From: Azolla caroliniana
Lineage: Eukaryota > Polypodiophyta
Length of the DNA: 64,000 bases
Direction: 5' to 3'
Assembly: GCA_043228905.1 (NCBI GenBank)
Contig: JBHGNT010000006.1
Span: 22,134,001-22,198,000, forward strand
Translations under genes and position numbers: made by a program
The notes under the pieces: generated by a model
What the model saw: the letters and a program-made list of their open reading frames with translations, nothing else
What the model was told of the DNA's origin: nothing
Database searches by the model: none
Part shown: positions 1 to 10,209 of the stretch, one piece after another
How positions within the stretch are numbered: position 1 is the stretch's first letter
Layout of the letters: each line of letters begins with the position of its first letter

Positions 1-1129
1 ATAAAACCATATTCTTCATCGAACGAGGAAACCACACACATTAATACACATTAGAGCCCATCACTTTGTGTTTCATTTCATGCAACTTAGATCACACTCA
101 CTATTGTGTGGGACATGGCATTGGGGCACAAGTGATGACAATTGTCATCTATGCACAGTTTGCTCAAAACAACTTCCAGAGTCTAAATATAAGACTTTGC
201 TACAATGCTCGACCTTTGATTGCATCCAACTATGCCTTCTACAAATCATTAACCAAACCCAATCCTTGCATGATTTTTTCTCACGAAACATAGTGTGCAT
301 TCTCAATTGCAACATTCCTTAGTAAAATTCTTGAACATCAAGAGTTGTTACTAATTTTCACATGCATTATACGAAAATGTTATATTTTTTGTCTCATAGG
401 CTATGTCTGACCTCCAAAGATGATAATAAAGTCTATCAATTTATAACACCTCCCTTTGATTCAAATGACAGATTTGCTTCATGCCAACCATTGATAATCT
501 TCTTCACGTTTCTATGGGATATTTTCAAAATATTTATCTATCCTCATCTTATATAGGCTTTCACATTTCCATTTGAGTTTTAATAATTGAAAGATTGCAT
601 TCTCAAGCAAATTGGAAGGGAAGGTTTCACGCATATATATATATATATATATATAGGAATGCGCTATTTGTCCCCCCCCCCCCCCCCCTTCCTAAACACC
701 ACCCCCTCGTTTTGGCTAAAAAATGTCCCTTCCCATCTCCATCTCCATCTCCATCTGCATGTAATGTTCATGTTTGTTCATTCATATTTCTTTTATAAAG
801 ATTTTTAAACACGTCTAGCTAGAGAATCTCATGCAAAAGTGCTTGTGAGTTCATGTTTCTTTAATAAAGTCTTTTAAACATTATGTTGTCTAGCTAGAGA
901 ATCTCATCCCAGTTTTGCACATATTATTCTTAATCATGAGAAAAGTAATGACTAATATGTTAGAAAACTATTACTTCTTGTTTGAAATATTATCAACTTT
1001 AAGTATTGATTGTTTTTCTTAACAAACAATAGATTCACAATGGTGATTCAATGAATTGCAAGTGACAGATCCCTTTGCAATGTTCTGAATTGGTTTGTCA
1101 ATCAACATAGCATGTAGCATAACATCCCA
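1..1129. other. 3' flank of the PTC52-like gene, simple repeats
   Basis: No gene is supported here. The stretch holds a TA dinucleotide tract (about 634-655), a run of about 16 C (about 674-689), a short CCATCT hexamer tract (about 733-757), and a direct repeat of about 55 bases (781-832 and 850-907) sharing a TCTAGCTAGAGAATCTCAT core. Short open frames across the TA and C runs are products of low complexity. Confidence 0.6.
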
Positions 1130-4100
1130 TCAGTGTCGATGAGCCCTAGCAGTATTTGTGGTCAACATATTGATACCGAATTGGCAGGCATACGAACCTA
1201 GCGCACATAGGACGGAAGAGAGAATGAGACCAAACCGCAATGGGGAACGTGTATACAACACCGTGCCTAGAGCTCCACAAAGCAAAGCAAAGCCAATCAA
1301 AATCTTTTGTCCCAATAGGAAGTTTTTGAGAGCATTCCGGCACATGGCACAATGTACAACATGTCGAAAGTAGCGATTGGTCGGGTCCGAGGAGAATGGC
1401 AAACCTGCACCCATAATTGTAGCCCCTTTCATGGGTTGGGATGATGCAATTGCTGCCACTAACCCCGCTGGAGCAGCCTCTACGTTGGGATCTGTGGATG
1501 GGAGCAGGAGTGTCTTGTGGCCAAAATAATATGGCATTCCATGGCCTACTTTATCTAACCACTTCCGATACTCCATCACAAAGACATCCGAAGTCCGAAG
1601 GTTTAGATATAACCGACTTGTGGGCACCTTTTCTCTCATTAGAACCTCGTTCTGTGATGCAAGAAACCCCATGTCTTGCTCTAGCACTTTATTTGACATT
1701 TGGTGGAAGAGCCATTCTGGTAATAGCAACATATTCTTATTTTTTACTCCCACTGTTAGAAAGCCAAACCGAACGATTAGCATAGATTTTCCTTGTCCGG
1801 AAGGTCGACAAAGTAAGATGGCAGTGCCCCTCCTCTCGCTCCCATCCTTCGCTATGATCTTTGTCACAGTGGATGACACACATGGGGCTTGAAAACGTGT
1901 GAATGCGGGGAATCCCTCTTTACTATATTCTCCCCATCTCCCAGCAAACCCCATTGATGTTCTTTCGGTTATCTCAAACTTAAGTGCCCCGGCATTCTCT
2001 CGTTTCGCCGTGAAGTCAGTCCTGTCATGTGATATCGGGACATGGGCTGGATCCATCAAATTCTCCAAAAGGATGGAGTGGTCATATGGCAGGGCATGAG
2101 TGGATGAGAAGTGCCTGTTGTTTGGATCATCAAATTGATCAAAACGAGGGATTTTCGTGGTATCAGCTTTGCTTTTGTCCGCGCCCATCCACACCCATAC
2201 AACCTCTTGGACATCACAAACCGGAAACGAGCGAACGCAAGCCGAATTTGGTATCTTTGCTCCTTTAGGCAGCTGAATCATTAAAAAACGGTATATATTT
2301 GTTCATACACAGAAGGTGATTTTAAAACTTCTGTTCTTCAATACCTGTTTTGAAAACTACACATAGTTTACATTTCAATGAGGATTTTGAAACTTTTGTT
2401 TCTGCACATTGCTTACATAATGAAAACTAAAACCTTTCGTACATTTCATTGGAGGCTTTTAAAGAAACTTTTAAGCCTTTTTTTTACTCATTATATGCAT
2501 ATAATTTAAGACCACATGTTACTGCAATAATTTTGGCTCTTCACATAGAAATTACTGTTAGCATTTACCAGCAGAAAAGTACCCTTTAATGGGTCTTTAA
2601 AGAGCCTTTTCTTTTCCAATCATTCGTCTAATTATCTTTAAAGGGTATGATATAATGGGTTTTTCTTATACATAAGACTAGTTATTTACTGATGAAAACA
2701 AATAGGGGTTTTGAAAGGAAAACGTTTACGGAGTTATGTTTTCAAGTTTTACTTACCTTATTCAGACAGTATAGAAAACAGCTATCATTAATGCTCTACT
2801 CATCCACTTAATTGATCAACAAACCTATTTATACAAATAACGTATGATTTTTAACATAGTATCAGTGGATTAAGACATTTTAAGAAGAGATTTATGGTTA
2901 GGGCACTAGAATCCTGGACAAATGAGTGAGATTATGATGATAATATTTGGGTTTTTACACATGAAGACATCAATTAAACAATGACTAATGTAGAGACTAA
3001 TTGATTATTAGGGACTGAATTAGGGGTTTGAAGTTCAGACATGGGAACTAAATGTTTTGTGTTCATGTTCATGCATACATACATACAGGAGCATAAGTAC
3101 AATAGAGAGATCACCTGAGGGATCTTGACACACTGACCATCACCCTCAAACTGCCAACCGTGATATAAGCATTCCAACCTACCATCGATAACTTGTCCCT
3201 CTGATAGCTTCGCCAACCTGACCAGCATGTGACAAATGACCACTTCAAAATGATCGATCAGAAACTGTTAGCTTAAATTCCATTTTGACCTAGGGACTCT
3301 ATATAACAATCAAACCCTGGTCTTATGTCCAGAACATAGCTATCTAGATGCTAATCTCAATTGAAAATACTATCAAGAGAGATGATGCGTCTACCTCCTC
3401 CTCCTCCTCCTCCTCCTCTTCTTCTTCTTCTTCTTCTTCTTCTTCTGGTTCGGCAACTAGCTTAAGTTTTTCATTTCAGCTTAAGCATTTTTCTTTCTGT
3501 TACAATTTGATGATCACATATCTACACAGCTGGAAAGAGTGCTTTGTCCCAATTGTTGGTCCCATGGATCATGTTAGGCACCATCATCTCATGTCTAATA
3601 TATCATCATCTCATGTCATTGGCATCCAAGGCTCCTGAGAACAACAGATTTGCACTCATAAACACGCACCTAAACATCCACTCTCACTCTCTCTCTCTCT
3701 CTACACACACACAAGGGGGAGCAATCGACCTTCTCTCTTCTTACAAGCTGGTCTCTCATACACCATGTACTCATGTCCCCTCTCATTTGAGTACCCCCAA
3801 TAAGTGTTCTACTCCTCTAAAATCTCACCAAACTGCTAAGCTTTTTTTCTTTATTGATCCTCCTGGACCTCTCAAAATTCCTTCTTTACATGTGCCTGCC
3901 ATCCTGTGAAGAAGCAGGGGAATATTCAGTAATCGGGGGGAGGGGGGGAGGATTTGATGTAGAACTAATGGCTCGGTAGGTCGATGTACACATACTAATC
4001 ATTACCTAAGATTGCAGGATAACACTAACTGCCCAGTAGGCCAAGTACACATACTAATCAGTACCTAAAGTTACTCAGAGGCAGCTTAACACTAACCACT

Positions 4101-5206
4101 CGGTAGGTTTAAGTACATGTACTAATCATGTCCTGAGGTTATAATGTAATTAATCCATTGGTAGCCTACTTGAACATACAAGTTGTGAGCTAAGGCTATG
4201 GTTACGCAATCTGTAGGGTATTCAAGTATATACTATTCATGACCTATGGTTATATGATTAAGAAATTGGTATGCTAAGTAAGCATACTAATCATGAACTG
4301 AACTTATAATTAAGTAGGCATGCTTGTTAATCAACTCTTCACCTAGTAAAACATATTAGTCATGTTTAAGATCATATCGGCTAATCAAACGTATCAAACA
4401 TGTTAAGAAAATGGTAAATTAAGAACACATACTAGTAGGCTCTGGGATTAGATCAAGCCTATATAGAAAATTCCATGGAAAATGGAGCAGACTTGGGATT
4501 TTTCCCACCCTGAATCAATTGTATGTCGATAATCTAAAATGCTCACTTCGCAATGATGTAGCATCGAGAAGGTTTGACCAGGAAGCAGATTTTGCACAGA
4601 TATTACAGAAGTCACAGATCCATATATTTGGAAAGACACTAATCATGACTATAAGCAAAAAAAATCGACGATAATGAAGCACGGGATTAGTTACCTGTGT
4701 GGGCACCGATCTTCATAGCAATGAAGGATGCCATGGCCATCATAGTGAAGAACAAGTTGTTTGTGGAAGACTTGGAGGGCAAGGGGGCCATCGCGAGGCA
4801 CGTCTCGTGTGAGGTAGAGAGGGTACCATTGATCCTCCCAACTATAAAAATCTCCCACGGATTGCTCCATTTTCTCATCTTCTATCAGGATGGTATCAGA
4901 GAAATCGCCATCATGAGAGCGTAAAGCGGTTTCTGATGGAGGAAAAGAGGAGGTATTGGATCCATGGAGAGAGTTCTGGGATCCAGGAAGAACAGATTCG
5001 GTTGGGATCCAGTTCGATTTGCACATGGAGCGATCAGAGGTGTGGCAGGTTACGAGTGGTCGGATTGATTGAGGGTTGTGAGGAGGCCAAAATCTGGGAT
5101 TAGGGCGGCATGGGATCACGCAGAGAGGATGAGAGGAGGAAGCAAGCGAAGGAGGAAGGAAGAAGAAGCCATGTGGCAGAGCCATAGCCGCCATGGCCAT
5201 GGCCAT
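1130..5206 (-). CDS. PTC52: PTC52-like chloroplast Rieske oxygenase (three exons)
   Basis: Family of pheophorbide a oxygenase, TIC55 and PTC52; PTC52 is linked to protochlorophyllide oxidation at the plastid inner envelope. Exons read on the minus strand are 5206-4695, 3217-3115 and 2272-1130, all with GT..AG introns; total 1758 bases, 585 residues. The start is the first in-frame ATG (5206). Residues 1-60 look like a transit peptide. The Rieske [2Fe-2S] ligands are C168-P-H170 and C187-x2-H190, split by intron 1. The mononuclear iron site N276-x2-D279-x2-H282-x4-H287 lies in [18 protein letters not shown]-terminal CAMC (C513, C516), typical of this family as a thioredoxin target, precedes two hydrophobic segments (about 523-545 and 550-573). 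No motif is missing. The last 380 residues lie on one exon. PTC52 is preferred to PAO or TIC55 from the overall pattern of the C-terminal half, but the exact orthologue needs a tree. Confidence 0.93.
3242..3715 (+). repeat. Duplicated segment X, copy 1 (in PTC52 intron 1)
   Basis: This stretch is repeated almost exactly at 7051-7546. It begins CCACTTCAAAATGATCGATC and ends in a CT dinucleotide tract followed by ACACACA. It includes a (CTC)n(CTT)n trinucleotide tract near 3392-3446 that is longer in copy 2. The long polyserine reading frame across the tract is a repeat product. Confidence 0.9.
3950..4440. repeat. Degenerate minisatellite in PTC52 intron 1
   Basis: About six decaying copies of a unit of roughly 55-65 bases. 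Each carries a version of CGGTAGG, then a GTACACATACTAATCA block, then a version of ACCTAAGGTTAT. The best-preserved units are the first three (about 3965-4140); later ones drift. It is preceded by a G-rich run (about 3938-3952). The remainder of intron 1 (to 4694) shows nothing else I recognise. Confidence 0.7.
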
Positions 5207-5209
5207 GTC

Positions 5210-5420
5210 TGTGGAGGATAGAGAACTAATCAATGAGAGACGGATTTAACATGGAAAAACCCTCCATGAGAGGGAAACCATTAAACCGCGGATTAACGGT
5301 TTAAACGGTTCGTGTGCATGTGGAGGATAGAGAACTAATGAGAAGGATTTAATATAAAAAAACCCTCCATGAGAGGGAAACCATGGAACCGCGGCGTAAT
5401 GGTTAAAACGGTTCAGTTCA
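5210..5420. repeat. Tandem duplication of the PTC52 5' flank
   Basis: A block beginning TGTGGAGGATAGAGAACTAA at about 5209 is repeated at 5319, a period of about 110 bases. Both copies contain the AACCCTCCATGAGAGGGAAACC block and end in ACCGCGG followed by AACGGTT-type sequence. Copy 1 abuts the PTC52 start codon (5206), so the duplicated unit includes the 5' UTR and proximal promoter of that gene. Confidence 0.85.
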
Positions 5421-5935
5421 GTTCTAGATCAGGTTTTTGTAAACGGTTCGGTTTTGGTTTGGGGATTTGTTGGTTCCGTTCGAGCCTTTAACGGTTTTCG
5501 GTTTAAACGGTTTGAAACTACATTCCAAACGGTTTTAAAATTTTAAAATTTTACGTATTGCAGTTTCAAATCAGGTTTTTGTAAATGGTTTGGGGGTTTG
5601 TTGGTTTCATTCGAGCCTTTAACAATTTTCGATTTAAATGGTTTTAAAATTTAAAAATTGGACGTATTGAAAATTCTAAACTTTTTTAAATTAAAATGTA
5701 AAATTTTGAATTTTGACCTTACTTGAAAACCAAAGTTGAATCTAACGAAACCTCGACTTTAACGGTTTAAAGGTTTGAACATCTCTAAAACCATTAGATT
5801 TGAGCTTGAATTTATTGTAACGGTTCGGTTTAAATCGTTTGGTGGTTTGGTTTGGTTTGAGTTTCAAAAAATTTAAAGAGTTCCGTTTGAGTATGAGACT
5901 CTCGAACCACACCAAACCGTTGCCGATTGTTAGAA
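5421..5935. mobile_element. AACCGTT/GGTTTGG-rich MITE-like sequence
   Basis: Dense repeats of GGTTCGGTTT, AACGGTTT and their complements, as in plant hAT-derived MITEs whose termini carry CGGTTCGGTT. The right side ends near ACCGTTGCCGATTGTTAG. Its left end could not be fixed because it merges into the duplicated PTC52 flank. Part of it (from about 5700) is repeated at about 7550-7790, where the end reads CCATTGCCAACTATTAG. Confidence 0.55.
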
Positions 5936-7050
5936 ACAACCACAGGACAAAGTCCAAAAGAATCTACTAACAACAAAGAGAATACAATGATGATACAAGC
6001 GTTTCCCCTTGATATGCTTGAGTGAAGTAGAGGTATGTAGAAAGTAACACTACTCACAATGTGGGGACAACAAACCAAAGGAATAACAACTACACTCACA
6101 AACACATGATTGAGAGAGAAGAAACCTTGCCGAACGCGCATGAATGAGGATGGGTGTGCGGGACCGGACTACGAAAGATGGGGTTTTCTCCGTCGAAGTC
6201 GGACTCTTCACTCTTCATTCAGTAAGGTTGAAATGGGTTGGTTAGCATATTGTTATATGTGGATGATCTAGTCATCGTCAGCGCTGACCTAGAGGAAATA
6301 GGCAGTGTGAAGTCCCAATTAGCGGCATCATTTGAAATGAAGGATCTGGGGGACCTTCATTACTTCCTCGGGATCAAAGTGATCCACACCCCGGAAGGCA
6401 TACTGATAAGCCAAAGGCATTATGTGTTAAGTATGCTCTTCAAGGAATGATGAACTGCAAATCCATCTCAACTCCCCTTGATAGGAATGTCAAGTTGCAC
6501 CTCAAATCCAAAATTGCTTGCAACCCGACATGGTTCCAACAAATCGTTGGAAACCTGATATATCTAACCATCACCCAACCAGACCTTTACTATTTGATTG
6601 GACTGATCAGTCAATTTATGCAGCAACCGACCATCAAACACCTTCAGTGCATGCAAAGAGTATTGTGATATGTCAACGATACTAAGGATAGGGTGTTGTT
6701 GTATCAGACCGGTTAGCCGAAGCGTTGGTCAGCTACATGGATGTCGATTGAGCCGGAAATGCTAGCGATTGTAGGTCTACATTTGGATATGCATTTTCAC
6801 TTGGAAGTGTTGTGATTGCATGGAGTAGTAAGACGCAACCGACAGTTGCACTGTCGAGCACCAAGGCTGAATACAAAGGAGTGGCTTCCACAACATGCGA
6901 AGCCATATGGCTTAAAAGGTTGTTGAAAGATCTATGTGTAGAGGTGTGCAAGCCGACCGTGATATACTCTGACAACCTTAGCAACATTCAACTAGCCAAG
7001 AACCAAGTCTTCCATGCTCGCACAAATCACATTATCACTTTGTGTGCGTG
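5936..7050 (+). pseudogene. Decayed copia pol fragment, copy B1
   Basis: Reverse transcriptase and RNase H remnants of a Ty1/copia element. The frame from about 6230 reads LLYVDDLVIVSADLE, the YVDD catalytic box, followed by MKDLGDLHYFLGIKV. RNase H-type motifs STKAEYKG and ARTNHI follow at about 6860-7030. It is broken by stops (for example TGA at 6667) and a 4-base deletion near 6445 relative to copy B2, and stops abruptly at about 7050 where duplicated segment X begins. About 5936-6150 precedes the recognisable polymerase and matches 7790-8000; I do not recognise it. Confidence 0.85.
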
Positions 7051-7546
7051 TGGGCCACTTCAAAATGATCGATCAGAAACTGTTAGCTTAAATTCCATTT
7101 TGACCTAGGGACTCTATATAACAATCAAACCCTGGTCTTATGTCCAGAACATAGCTATCTAGATGCTAATCTCAATTGAAAATACTATCAAGAGAGATGA
7201 TGCATCTACCTCCTCCTCCTCCTCCTCCTCCTCCTCTTCTTCTTCTTCTTCTTCTTCTTCTTCTTCTTCTTCTTCTTCTGGTTCGGCAACTAGTTTTAGT
7301 TTTTCATTTCAGCTTAAACATTTTTCTTTCTGTTACAATTTGATGATCACATATCTACATAGCTGGAAAGAGTGCTTTGTCCCAATTGTTGGTCCCATGG
7401 ATCATGTTAGGCACCATCATCTCATGCCTAATATATCATCATCTCATGCGATTGGCATCCAAGGCTCCTGAGAACAACAGATTTGCACTCATAAACACGC
7501 ACCTAAACATCCATTCTCTCTCTCTCTCTCTCTCTACACACAGACA
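7051..7546 (+). repeat. Duplicated segment X, copy 2
   Basis: Near-identical copy of 3242-3715, with a longer CTC/CTT tract at about 7208-7278. Its right end joins directly to sequence equivalent to position 5700. The whole interval 3716-5700, including PTC52 exon 1, is therefore missing between X and B in this second copy. Confidence 0.9.
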
Positions 7547-9109
7547 CCTAAAATTTGAATTTTGATGTTACTTGAAAACCAAAGTTGAATCTAACGAAAC
7601 CTCGACTTTAACGGTTTAAAGGTTTGAACGTCTCTAAAACCATTAGATTTGAGCTTGAATTTATTGTAACGGTTTGGTTTAAATCGTTTGGTGGTTTGGT
7701 TCGGTTTGAGTTTCAAAAAATTAAACAGTTCCGTTTTTAATGGTTTGAGTATGAGACTCTCGAACCGAACCGAACCATTGCCAACTATTAGAAACAACCA
7801 CGGGACAAAGTCCAAAAGAATCTACTAACATCAAAGAGAATACAATGACGATACAAGCGTTTCCCTTGGATATGCTTGAGTGAAGTAGAGGTATATAGAA
7901 AGTAACACTACTAATAATGTGGGGACAACAAACCAAAGGAATAACAACTACACTCACAAACACATGATTGAGAGAGAAGAAACCTTGCCAAACGGCGTGA
8001 ATGAGGATGGGTGCGCGGGACTGGACTACGAAAAATGGGGTTTTCTCCGTCAAAGTTAGACTCTTTACTCTTCATTCAACAAGGTCGAAATGGGTTGGTT
8101 AGCATATTGTTATACGTGGATGATCTAGTCATCGTCAGCGCTGACCTAGAGGGAATAGGCCGCGTGAAGTCCCAATTAGCGGCATCATTCGAAATGAAGG
8201 ATTTGGGGGACCTTCATTACTTCCTCGGGATCAAAGTGATCCACACACCCCGGAAGGCATACTTATAAGCCAAAGGCATTATGTGTTGTGTATGCTCTTC
8301 AAGTTCGGAATGACGAACTGCAAATCCGTCTCAACTCCCCTTGATAGGAATGTCAAGTTGCGCCTCAAATCCAGAACTGCTTGCAACCCGACATGGTTCC
8401 AACAAATCGTCGGAAACTTGATATATCTGACCATCACCCAACCAGACCTTTACTATCCGATTGAACTGATTAGTCAATTTATGTAGCAGCTAACCATCAA
8501 ACACCTTCAGTGCATGCAAAGAGTATTGTGATATGTCAACGACGCTAAGGATAGGGTGTTGTTGTATCGGACCAGTTAGCCAAAGCATTGGTCAGCTACA
8601 TGGATGCCGATGGGGCCGAAAATGCCAGCGATTGTAGGTCTACATCTGAATATGCATTTTCACTTGGAAGTGACGTGATTGCATGGAGTAGTAAGACGCA
8701 GCCGACAGCTGCACTGTTGAGCACCGAGGCTGAATACAGAGGAGTGGCTTTCGCAACATGCGAAGCTATATGACTTAAAAGGTTGTTGAAAGATCTATGT
8801 GTAGAGGTGTGCAAGTCGACCGTGATATACTCTGACAACCTTAGCAACATTCAACTAGCCAAGAACCAAGTCTTCCATGCTCGCACGAATCACATTGAGG
8901 TGCACTATCACTTTGTACGCGTGCGGGTTCTCTCTAGTGAAGTAGAATTTGTCTACGTTTTGACATATCAACAAGTGGTTGATATCTTCACCAAACCTCT
9001 CAGCTTGAACAAGTTGCAATATATTTTTGGGTATGCTTGGCTTGTAGCACCTTGGCATGCCGAACTTGAGGGGGAGAAGCGAAAACAAGCTGGAGAGGGG
9101 CAGAGATGA
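7547..9109 (+). pseudogene. Decayed copia pol fragment, copy B2
   Basis: Matches 5700-7050 over about 1350 bases and continues further. It carries MITE remnants (about 7550-7795), then reverse transcriptase (8011 onward, GFSPSKLDSLLFIQQ, YVDD box near 8115), then RNase H ([25 protein letters not shown]) and the pol C-terminal FTKPL motif near 8988. A 2-base insertion near 8250 and several stops, one shared with copy B1 (TGA near 8530), show it is inactive. The shared stop implies the element was dead before duplication. Confidence 0.88.
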
Positions 9110-9918
9110 TGTTCGAGAAGTCGAATTAGATATGGAGTCTGATTTCAGAACGGCTAAAGAAGTCGAGGATGGATCGAACAAGAGGGCAAGTGGAAGAAGA
9201 TCGGCTAAGTGTAGACTAGCCAGATGTAGGGGGAGCAGCTGAAAGAGAGAGCCGAAGTCAGAGCGAGCCGAGAGAGGCAAGCCAGGTGGCACAATCAAGA
9301 AGGGCAGAGCTAGCCTGAAGGTGAAAGCTAGGACCAAGACATGGTCAAATGTGGTCAAGGGCCTGGAAAAGGACGAATTGGAGATAGCCAATTCAGTCGA
9401 GAGCGGGCACGGATCGGAGATAGCCGATCCCATTGAAATGAGTGATCCGGATGAGATTTATAATGTGAAGGCCAAGCGGATGAGAGGGCAACCGATGTGG
9501 ACACCACTACGGAGGAGTCAACAGATCGAGGGGGGCCAATGTCGCGATAGCAAGAGAGTTTACAAGGGCCTAAGAGGTAGACGAGCCGACCGTAGGGGTC
9601 GAGGAGTGCAAAATCAAACGGATCGAGAAGCATTGGATCGTAGGGGTCAAGAAATGCGAGACTAGACCGGATGAGTAGTGCGAGCAAGGCTTGAAGACGT
9701 TAGGAGATGCAGGTGTGAGAACCGGCTGACACTGACACGAGGAACCAACCTCAAGTTGAGCTTGACTGGGAGCGTTGAGAGACAAGCTCAACATGGGCTG
9801 GATCAGCTGAAGAAACCGAGAGTCAGATCAGACAAAAGCTAATTAGTTAGGCTTGGATCGATTGAAGAAGTCGGGAGCCAGATCTGACATAGGTCGATCG
9901 GCTAGGCTGGATCTACGG

Positions 9919-9988
<70 letters not shown>

Positions 9989-10190
9989 TTATTTTAGTAA
10001 ATAGGAATATTATAGGTTGTTAGTGTTTGATGCTCGATTAATGAGCATTAAAGTACGTGCCAATACTTTTGCTAGTCCTTTTGAAAGACTTGTATAAAAA
10101 GTGCTCTGTGAGCACAATTGTAAATACTGAGTCCTTTTGCAATAGAAATTTTTGTGTGGTCTGCTCACTCAATCTCTCTCCCTCTCTCCC
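9110..10190 (+). mobile_element. Probable 3' LTR and tail of the B2 copia element
   Basis: Purine-rich runs (GAGGGGGAGAAG near 9067 and GGAGAGGGGCAGAGA near 9093) follow the pol C-terminus, as a polypurine tract should. Further on, GTATAAAAAGTGCTCTGTGA (about 10093) and a polyadenylation-like context precede TCTGCTCACTCA, a plausible LTR end. A TA dinucleotide tract of about 66 bases lies at 9921-9986. The boundaries are estimates because no second LTR is available for comparison. No gene is supported here. Confidence 0.5.
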
Positions 10191-10209
10191 TCCATGCTTA
10201 CCTAAATAT

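Noticed and set aside
587-808. Small frames with Ile-Tyr and polyproline runs
   Set aside because: Products of the TA tract, the C run and the CCATCT tract; no coding signal.
3348-3638. Long polyserine reading frame (also at 7163-7471)
   Set aside because: The serines come from a (CTC)n(CTT)n microsatellite inside the duplicated segment X, with no domain around it and unstable length between copies.
3840-3952. LTR polypurine tract and LTR start next to GGGGGGAGGGGGGGAGG
   Set aside because: No pol C-terminus upstream and no LTR partner downstream; more likely a simple G-rich run.
5204-5233. A longer PTC52 N-terminus starting upstream of 5206
   Set aside because: The upstream extension has no ATG (it would need TTG at 5233); the first ATG in frame is at 5206 and begins a normal transit peptide.
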